From Fragilaria crotonensis (Eukaryota > Bacillariophyta > Fragilariophyceae > Fragilariales > Fragilariaceae): 27,050 nucleotides of DNA. The stretch covers positions 1-27,050 of the forward strand of contig JAKSYS010000760.1 in assembly GCA_022925895.1 (NCBI GenBank), given 5' to 3'. A program made the position numbers and the translations under genes. The notes under the pieces are model-generated. The model worked only from the letters and a program-made list of their open reading frames with translations, searched no databases and was not told where the DNA came from. Positions 19,978 to 27,050 of this stretch are shown piece by piece (within the stretch, counting starts at the first letter, position 1; every line of letters starts with the position of its first letter).

Positions 19978-22078
19978 AGGTTTACAAGCGAATCTTGGAC
20001 AGTTTGATGTCGAGCGTCCATCGGTTGGGTCAGGGAGCAATATGACTATGGGCGAGTGTATACTGACAACGAGAAGAGGCAGGTGACCCCAGAAGAACTG
20101 ATGCGATGGTTGAACATAAGAACTTTCAGAGTTCCTGACCCCGGGCCACAGTTGGCGATTCGACCCTTGGTACGTGCTAACACTGTTGCCTTTTGGAAAA
20201 AAGCTATTTCATTCTATATGCCAGATCGTTTGCATGGTTGGAGAACAGGTTCAAATGATGGAAATCCTACGAAGTGTGCCGAAGTGAACGATTTTGTTAA
20301 GTATCTTAGGAAGCTGGAAGCGAGGAAACAAGGAGCAGAATCGAAGACGCGGCGTCCAATGGAAGAAAGGGAGTTTCGACGTTTGCATGAAGTTTTCAAG
20401 ACATTTGGTGGTTCTCATAGTTCAGGGATTTGGAAGCTTGGAATGCCGGCGCTTATCAACTTTCAGTTTCACATGATTGCCAGAATTGATGATACTACAC
20501 AGGTCGTGATGGACCACATTCGTGTTCACGACAATTTTGAGAATGCATTGAAAACAAGGTTAAACTGGAGTAAGAATGTACAGGATGAAAGGGATGCACC
20601 GTGGCAGATTGTGCTTGGGAGTATGAACCCAATTTTCTGCATATTCATCAGTTTGGGTTTGTGGCTTGAATTCAACTTGAGATCGAATGCGACGGCGATG
20701 GCCTCGCCTTACGTTTTTGCATTCTCTGATGATATCACAGTACCTGGTGGCGGGCTCAAGGCCAAGGAAACTGCACAGAATATATTCGGTCAGAAAGTAT
20801 TGCGAATGGAGGAGTTCCGGTCCGGAGGTCTTCTTGGAAGTCACTCTATTCGCAAGTTCGCTTCCACTCATGTTCGTCGATGCGGAATCTCCAAGGACGA
20901 CAAGGACACGAGAGGCCGTTGGAAAGGGAGGGGACGGGTTTCGGATCGATACGACGATGTCGAACTGCCCTATCCAGATTGCAAGGTGGCGGAGAAACTG
21001 TGTATGGGCGGAGCTTGCTACTACTTGATCAATAATTCAATTTGCAACTCGAATGTCATGACAACATTTATTCTAACGAAAGTCGTTCCTAACATTCGGC
21101 GACGACTTCCGGATTCGACAGCAATTGTGCTGGGTAAGGCTGTGCTTTGGCTTGTGTTTTCGAGTGTTGCTTCTGATTTCATTTCAACAGGAGACCGAGA
21201 TCGAGTGAAGAGGGAATTGTCGGAAACGGGAATTGTTATTGCCGAAGGTCAGAATCCGATTTCGAAGGTGCCAGTTTTAGTGAGCGGCAATCAAGGTACA
21301 GTCTTCATTGATGAGATTCCAACAACAAGTATCGAAGGTGATGCTGTGGGAGCGGAGAATGAAAATGGAGAACCTGCAGGCAGACAATCAATTTTCTACA
21401 AGGGCCGAGCATGCGAAGACTGAACCAGAGACTTCTACAGAACAATCAAGCGAGTGGCGACCAACTTCAAAACTGGATGCTTCAGTTGCAAAGCGGTTTT
21501 TTGAGTCTTCGACGCGAGAACGTTGAAATTCGAAACGATATTGCTGGAATACTGCAAGCGATGGAACGAGGATTCCACATAATCAATGGAAATGTCAGGA
21601 GGGCTGCACTGCAGCCAGCGCGACGTGTGCCAAGACCACCGGGGGGAGCAGCAGCAACTGCAGCAGCAACGGCAGCTACTGCAGCTGCAATTGCTGCTGC
21701 AGCTGCTGGTGTTGACGATCAGGGTGCCGAGGCTCTCGACGTGCTTTGCTCCGGCCTGCCCTCGCGATGACGAATCCCGCAACCTCATGCCGAATCCACG
21801 AAGTCTTTACGACTTGTGGAATGAGTATCTACACGGGGTCGGGAGAAAGCCTGCAAGGCTTTCTCGAAACCGAGCGAGGGCAGGTGAAGTATAAGTACTC
21901 GAGACGGAAGGTGATCTGGGATGTGATTCGCAACCTTGTGAGCTTGGGGCACAGTTCGCAACGGGCCATAGACATGATCTACAATGTCTATGGCCCTCAA
22001 ACAAGTGTGACGGAGATTATAAATAGACTCCGGAAAGACAAAAACAATGGGACTCTCAATCCCAATCTTCAAATTTAG
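19978..22078 (+). mobile_element. Crypton-like element encoding a tyrosine recombinase (frame-broken)
   Basis: A YR gene with no reverse transcriptase nearby, as in Cryptons. The long frame 20056-21423 holds Arg in MIARIDDTTQ (codon 20482), His and Arg in GSHSIRKFAS (20842, 20851), Trp in RGRWKGRG (20920) and Tyr in SDRYDD (20950). The N-terminus continues upstream in another frame (LGQFDVERPSVGSGSN, about 19994-20041) before the slip into YDYGRVYTDNEKRQVTPEEL, so the GTG at 20056 is not the true start. Downstream frames carry a coiled-coil-like segment (WMLQLQSGFLSLRREN), an Ala-rich linker and a conserved C-terminal block (NPRSLYDLWNEYLHG, then KYSRRKVIWDVIRN and IDMIYNVYG), ending at 22078. 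This layout matches a recombinase family I associate with diatom genomes. No terminal repeats were found, so the element boundaries are those of the coding region. Confidence 0.78.
21647..21710 (+). repeat. GCA/GCT triplet tract encoding an Ala-rich linker
   Basis: Imperfect CAG/GCA triplets (AGCAGCAGCAACTGCAGCAG...) that turn into CTGCTGCAGCTGCTGG at the right end. The tract is therefore both a microsatellite and partly self-complementary. In the recombinase frame it encodes an Ala/Thr linker of about 20 residues. Its length is likely to vary between copies or strains. Confidence 0.75.
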
Positions 22079-22708
22079 GTGATTAGATAATTCAAATGAT
22101 ACATGCGATGGGTTTCGCAACCTAGGAATTTCGAATGTGGCTGCAATCTCTCTACCGTAGTATAACTACAGTACTACAATGTTTCGGTAATTCTAGTGGA
22201 GTCTCCGTATTGTTTCGACATACCTTAGTCTCCACGTACCCCTTCCTATGGTGTTGCATGTTTTGGAGCATGAAATCCTTATACGTACGTACTCCAGTAG
22301 TACATACTCGAAGGACATACCAGTACAGGTATGAACATACAAGTACTCCGTACGATATGCATACTCGACTTCATCACGCGCTGCTCTGCCGAACAGTGCA
22401 GTACTTGTACTTGTAGGTTGTGCCATGGAATCCATACAGACATACAGACCCCTGAATCTTGAGTTCGAAGTACGATCTTGCCCGTCTACAACCTACAAAT
22501 CTAAGAGTGACGTTTCCAAATGCATACCGTGTACTGGTACACACCTGGAACGAGTACTACAGTATTCAGTTTTATAAGTTGTGCCAATTGCCAAATGAAT
22601 CCTCAACTCTCGACATTATTCGATATACTCTTGGTGACACCTTGGTTTCTCGTTTCTCACCATACTATAGCTTTCAGCATTCTCTCAGTTTGTAACTTAA
22701 CTAGGACT
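22079..22708. promoter_or_regulatory. Upstream region of the acyltransferase gene
   Basis: About 630 bp with no recognisable gene. It contains a GTAC-rich stretch from about 22285 to 22420 and again near 22526-22562 (GTACTGGTACACACCTGGAACGAGTAC). The long frame reaching into the acyltransferase from 22520 is only an upstream extension. The promoter role rests on position. Confidence 0.45.
22285..22420. repeat. GTAC-rich block
   Basis: Contains ACGTACGTACTCC, AGTAGTACATACTCG, CCAGTACAGGTATGAACATAC, AAGTACTCCGTACG and GCAGTACTTGTACTTGTAGG. It is sparser than the block near 6310-6960 but of the same kind. It lies 290-425 bp upstream of the acyltransferase start. Confidence 0.6.
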
Positions 22709-23824
22709 ATGAGCTACATTCCAAAGACAGCATCTGTGTTTGTGCTGGCAGTGTTGTCTGTTCAGGGCTTCGTCCCCAGCGTACAAACCTGCACAAACGT
22801 TCAAAGACCACTTTTTGCTAGCATTCCAGCGAATGACATAATGGCCAAGAACTTCGCCTTGTCAAGGGAGGAAGTCAAACCTCTTTTCACCCTCGGAGAA
22901 GGAGAAAAGGAAAAGATTGTTAATGCCTTTGGCGTCGTCACATTGATGGCGTCGCTCGTGACCGGACCGATATGGATGCTCGCCATGTCAACTGTCGACA
23001 TGATTTATCGGATGAACGAGACCTTGGATCCCAACAGGGCCGTCTTCGACTACACAGGCAAAATATGGTCTCGAATTTGGCTCACGATGTGCATGTCACG
23101 CCCTACCGTCTCTGGCGATACCGATGCAGTCCGAGAGGGACAAGGGCCTTGCCTTTACGTTGCCAACCACGCCTCTTGGTTGGACATTCCTATTATCTGC
23201 ACCTTTTGGACCCAGTATTCAAGTTCATTGCCAAGGCAGAGTTGGCGAAGGTCCGTGTATTGGTCAACAACTTAGGGCGTACGTATTTATCGTGTCATCA
23301 GGGCATATTGTCTGCAGATAATCCTCACTCGTTCCGTTTTTAGGCATCATATACTGATTGATCGTGAAGACCGAAGGTCTCAACTTCGAACATTCAAGGA
23401 AGGCATAGCATGGTTAAAGAAGGGTGTTCCACTCATGGCCTTCCCGGAGGGTCAGCGATCACTAGACGGGCGATTGATGGATTTCAAGGGTGGTATCTTC
23501 TCCATGGCCACAAGGCAAATGTTCCTATCGTCCCAATTTCCTTGTCACACGTACGCGATAATGCCTGCTAATTCGCTATTTCCCGTCCAGCCCGGTAGAG
23601 GAAAGCTGCACATCCACATTCATAAGCCAATCAATCCTGCCGGAAAGTCAGAAACTGAGTTGGCTGACTTGGTGCAGGCGGCTCTCTTGTCGAAGATGCC
23701 AGATGTTCAGCACCCTTTGCCTAGACGTCGCCTCCAGAAGAAGAGTCGGAGAAGAAGAAGAGGGGCTGAAGCAGATTGCTTAGACTGCTTTGATGTTGTC
23801 GCGCAAGAAGCGCAACGTGTTTAA
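22709..23824 (+). CDS. 1-acyl-sn-glycerol-3-phosphate acyltransferase (PlsC type), plastid-targeted, two exons
   Basis: Transfers an acyl chain to lysophosphatidic acid to make phosphatidic acid, a step of glycerolipid synthesis. ATG 22709 opens a hydrophobic leader with a phenylalanine after the cleavage region (VFVLAVLSVQGFVPSV), fitting a bipartite plastid presequence. PlsC motifs: NHASWLD (23165-23185), HHILIDREDRR after the intron, FPEGQRS (23441-23461), and VPIVPISLSH (about 23523-23550). Intron 23279-23343 (GTACGT..TTTTTAG, 65 bp) joins GQQLR to AHHILID. The frame is broken at T4 23204-23207 (T5 gives ICTFLDPVFKFIAKAEL) and at CC 23253-23254 (CCC gives KVPCIGQQL). Between about 23509 and 23550 it slips out and back (HKANVPIVPISLSH is in another frame), so three bases seem missing there. 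The product would be about 350 residues. The basic C-terminus is uncertain. Confidence 0.93.
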
Positions 23825-24066
23825 CGTGAAGGAAGCTTGCTATCGACCCCAACATTGAAAACTACTAAGTTGACGTTGACACCTGCATTGAAGAACTTTA
23901 CGCGTTATTTGTGTCACACGACAAAATCGAAGCTCGGAGATGACGACCACAACTGGTCGCATGTGTTCACTGTTACTATTCTTGACTCGGTTTGTACACG
24001 CGGTACAGTAGAGTAGAGTACCATAACACGAAATGAAAGCGGAGGCGAGATGTTGCATAAATAGTC
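23825..24066. other. Convergent 3'-3' spacer
   Basis: 242 bp between the acyltransferase and ATPase stop codons. There is one short GTAC patch (GTACACGCGGTACAGTAGAG, 23994-24013) and no gene. Both transcripts are expected to end here. Confidence 0.5.
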
Positions 24067-26080
24067 TTACACTGGTGTTGTCGCGTTCTGGGGTTCTACT
24101 TGGATTGCCCAGTCGGAGTCACCGCTGCTTGCATTGACATCAATAATCGCCAGCAGCAGATCTTCCTTAGTCACCAAACAATCGAGCATCGATTCGCTGC
24201 CAGAAGGTGACATCGAGAACCCATTGACAGATCTTTCCAATGCGTGACTGGCAGCAGCACGAGCAACTCCAGCAAGCGAAGCGCCTGAGAAGCCTTCGCA
24301 ATCTCTAGCAATTTCACTTAATAGTTCTTCGTAGCTCGGTACATCCTCGGTATCGACCATCTGCTTAGGAGCGAGGCTCGTTCAGAAAAGGTACTTCCAG
24401 CAATGCAACAATAACAACAACCCTAACGTTGAACTCACCATCACTTTTCGACCAGCCGTAGAACCTTTGGGTGCCTCTCTGACCAGCAGCCTCCCTGCTT
24501 CGAACATGCTTCTCGTGTGAACCTTCAAAATGCTTACTCGTTGCTCTTGCGTCCGAGGAGGGGAACTTCAATTTGTACCTGCGAGTCAAAATTGATTAGA
24601 AAGCAAATACATGGCAATATCTCCGCATAAGGATGGCCGTACCTCAAATCTTCCAGGTCGAAGAAGTGCGGGATCGATTAGGCTGCGCTTGTTTGTCATG
24701 CCAATCACTAGTGTTGGAACTGGTAGCGGGTCAACCCCATCCATCTTCGCAAGGATTTGGTTGACTACTGAGTCACGAGCAACACCCGCGTCACCTTGAA
24801 CGCCAGAGCCTGCTTTACCACCTCGAGTCCGAGCCATTGCATCGAATTCGTCCATAATGATGACATGCAATGCTACAGTTGACAAAGCTTTGCCATCGTC
24901 AACCTCGTGAACACGAACATGGTCGTAGATTGGGTGGCGAGTCAAAGACCTTACGAACGTTTTGTTCGCTGGAACCGACAAACTTATCCATCAGTTCAGG
25001 GCCACTCACAACAGTCACCGGTCGAACTGGAGACAGAATTCGACCAATTGTTCGAGCGATGAGTGTTTTGCCGCAACCGGGCATGCCATAGAGTAGGAGG
25101 CCCCTTACTGGCGAGATACCCAGCTCTTGCAGTAAAACCGGCGGGGCTGCCAAGGGGACCCAAATTCGTCTCTTAACTTGAGCCAGAACTTCATCCAATC
25201 CTCCAATCCCAAGCATTTCCCCATCAAAATCAGCTCCCGACTTCGCTACCATTTCAGAGGTTCTCAATTGCGCATCCACCAATGCATCTTCGCCAAGCTT
25301 GAAATAGTTTCTCGGGCCCTTGGAAGGGCTGACCATACTGAGTCCATTAATTTTGCTCGCTGTGTCAACATTAACTATCGGCTCTTGCTTTGCATCTTTT
25401 TCCAGATTGTCTGGTACTAGGCGGTCGTCAACGTCCCCCATGAACAAATCTCGTTTGCGGTCGCCATTCCTGCGTGATGTCAACGCTGACCGTGAGTCGT
25501 CTTTCGTGCGACCCACTAGCTGCCCCACCTGCTCGACAGCTTCTCGAAATTCCTCCCACTCCTTGCGAGCGTCAACTCCTTTGCGTCGTGCCTCGGCATC
25601 TGTCTTGCCCAACTCCTTGTTGTCGTCTAAAGGAAAACCAGCGCTTTGAGCAAGGCGGGTTGCACTCACTATCAGGGCATCTGACTTGGACTCGCGCCTA
25701 ATTTGGTAGAGAATATTCTGAACTTGGGTTTTCTATTCAGGTTTGCTTTGTGAGCTTTTGCAGGGGTTCGTGGCATGTGCCATTACAAATTAAATTACGT
25801 GGAATAAAACAGACTGTCCTCACCTTGACTGGAGAACAGTTACTACCCACCGATCAAGAGCCGTGGTAAGATTGTTAATGAGGCCTTGAATGTAGATTTC
25901 ATTCTGCGCGAGGTCCGGCTTGTCTGCCGCGACTTCGGAATCTGGTTCAGCTGCATGATATCCGTCGGAATGCTTGGAGAAGGACGACGACCGCGCATAA
26001 ATAGGTGAGAAGGCTGACGCAACCAAGCTCCATTGCAACAAGACTACCAGAGACAAATTTGAGCATGTCCGACACTTCAT
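24067..26080 (-). CDS. NSF-like AAA ATPase with plastid leader and a single D1-type domain, four exons
   Basis: Resembles NSF/Sec18, the ATPase that disassembles SNARE complexes. Exons: 26080-25824, 25717-24643, 24578-24439, 24360-24067. All three introns start with GT (GTGAGG, GTACGG, GTGAGT) and end in CAG. The leader [20 protein letters not shown] ends in [12 protein letters not shown], a textbook ASAFAP-type plastid signal of secondary algae. The ATPase core starts with [19 protein letters not shown]. Walker A is GMPGCGKT (25087-25064), Walker B is [11 protein letters not shown] (about 24869-24837), and [20 protein letters not shown] covers sensor 1 and arginine-finger regions. The lid ends in [20 protein letters not shown], then the protein stops after about 589 residues. 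NSF itself has a second AAA domain (D2), which is absent here. Frame slips lie near 24930, near 24532 and at the exon 1 end. AAA identity is firm; SNARE function in a plastid is inference. Confidence 0.88.
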
Positions 26081-26467
26081 GGTTGGTCCTAAGGACTATG
26101 TAGACTATGATCACAGCACTGCTAACAGGTAACGTTCAGTTCGAATACGATAAGACGCGCTCACAATTCATTGACCAGGAACCTGGATCATCAGCAATCA
26201 TTTAATTTTGAGTGATGTGACTACAAAAAAAGCCGTACCAGTAGACTATACCGTCTACCTGGTATTCGGAGTACAGTACTGGAGTACTCCGTACTGTATA
26301 CGTAGTTTCCGTATCAGGTATCAGTACCGTACCTGGTATTCCTATGATTCCAATTGCTAATCAGCTTGGCGAAGTCCATGTTGTCGCCTGGATGAATTGA
26401 TGTAGCACAGATGAACTCCACTGGGTGTGATGCGTTCAACTATGCTACATGGATGTGATAAGATGGC
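26081..26467. promoter_or_regulatory. Upstream region of the ATPase gene with GTAC block
   Basis: 387 bp between the start of the minus-strand ATPase and the end of the minus-strand methyltransferase. No gene is seen. It contains the GTAC block at 26234-26345 and should include the ATPase promoter. Confidence 0.45.
26234..26345. repeat. GTAC / TACCTGGTA palindromic block
   Basis: Contains TCTACCTGGTATTCGGAGTA, CAGTACTGGAGTACTCCGTAC (an almost perfect palindrome around TGGAGTACTCC), TATCAGGTATCAGTACCG and CGTACCTGGTATTCC. It lies about 150-265 bp upstream of the ATPase start. Confidence 0.7.
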
Positions 26468-27050
26468 TTACTTGGTGCGTGTTGGTCGAAGCAATAGCTC
26501 AAATGTTGGCTCTCCAACATCATCGTACTTTTCTCAAAATTGGTCCACGCTTGGGACTTGTCTAAGCGTTCAGTGGGTCCCCATCTTGGCATCTTCTAGG
26601 TACGGTAACGCGTAGTTGTGCACAAGGCCGCTTTGGTCCAAGGCTTCGCTTGCGTACTCCACCGACTTCGCAAACTCGCGCAGAAAGCCCTCCCAATTGG
26701 AACGCACCGTTATTACACCACCCAGTTGAAGGATCAATGGGAAGGCTGGATGTCCATACCAGCGCTGTTTAATGCGAGCTTTCGTAGGATAAGGATTCGG
26801 ATAGAGTAAGTAGTGGTGTGATACATGCCAACCTTCGTGCAAACAACATCGCCAAAAGTCTGCCAACTCGGCGCGCATCAAAACAACGTTGGATGAAACT
26901 GCCTGAAAGGGTCGAAGACTTTCTTCGAATGAAATGTCATTCTCGTTCCTCAGTCTCACATTTTTATTGAGTCGAACAAAAGATCGATCAACTCCTATCA
27001 CTTGTTTGTCAGGATACATTTCGCCCAACAAAATCGTCGAGCGACCGGTT
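26468..27050 (-). CDS. TrmB-like SAM-dependent tRNA (guanine-N7) methyltransferase, 3' part
   Basis: The family methylates N7 of guanine 46 in tRNA using S-adenosylmethionine. The gene enters from the right edge, so its start lies outside. The first visible residues, TGRSTILLGEMYPDKQVIGVD, are the end of the glycine-rich SAM loop and the acidic residue ending strand 2. Family phrases follow: RAELADFW, HYLLYPNPYPTKARIKQRWYGHPAFP (about 26790-26720) and ITVRSNW. The frame then stops at 26570, but the continuation is clear one frame over: PTERLDKSQAWTNFEKKY..GEPTFEL, ending at TAA 26470-26468. The TNFEKKY stretch is the family's TxFExKY signature. Two homopolymers explain the slips: CCCC at 26579-26582, where one base too many is called, and TTTT at 26529-26532, where five restore EKKY. 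Substrate specificity is inferred from the family. Confidence 0.86.

Noticed and set aside
22520..22708. Upstream extension of the acyltransferase frame
   Set aside because: It precedes the ATG that opens a clear targeting leader and consists of GTAC-rich and hydrophobic chance codons.
1..27050. CRISPR arrays, bacterial operons or a prokaryotic defence system
   Set aside because: The genes are intron-containing eukaryotic ones; no regular repeat-spacer array was seen and the GTAC blocks have no fixed spacing.

Overview
The window looks like nuclear DNA of a diatom or a close photosynthetic stramenopile. The genes have short GT..AG introns. Three proteins carry N-terminal hydrophobic leaders, two of them followed by an ASAF-like plastid-targeting signature. 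One gene belongs to a zinc-finger family I associate with diatoms. Intergenic DNA is full of GTAC / TACCTGGTAC palindromic low-complexity sequence.

Layout, left to right. Arginyl-tRNA synthetase (+, 152-2317, one intron). A 1.3 kb spacer. A two-finger 'WRKY19-like' zinc-finger protein (+, 3634-4770). A convergent HVA22/DP1/Yop1 ER membrane protein (-, 6064-5139, one intron). A GTAC-rich divergent spacer. A small charged hypothetical protein (+, 7249-7695). About 1.45 kb without a recognisable gene. An 8.4 kb tyrosine-recombinase retrotransposon (9149-17526). A broken Cys-rich gene on the minus strand (about 17770-18700). A second, unrelated tyrosine-recombinase element of Crypton type (+, about 19978-22078). 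A plastid-type 1-acylglycerol-3-phosphate acyltransferase (+, 22709-23824). A convergent NSF-like AAA ATPase with a plastid leader and apparently only one ATPase domain (-, 26080-24067). The 3' part of a TrmB-like tRNA methyltransferase (-, entering at 27050 and ending at 26468).

The most striking object is the retrotransposon. It has the split-direct-repeat order A1 - ORFs - B1 - A2 - B2. Its products are a gag-like protein with a CCCH finger, a reverse transcriptase with RNase H, and an R-HxxR-W-Y recombinase. This is the Ngaro/PAT/kangaroo type of architecture, with neither LTRs nor a DDE integrase. The repeat copies are nearly identical (B1 and B2 differ by two single-base indels in 243 bp), so the insertion looks recent.

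Reading frames are broken many times, in housekeeping genes as well as in the transposons. Several breaks are explained by one base missing from a short homopolymer (A4 where A5 restores the frame). I therefore read most frameshifts as probable long-read consensus errors rather than gene decay, and annotate the genes through them.
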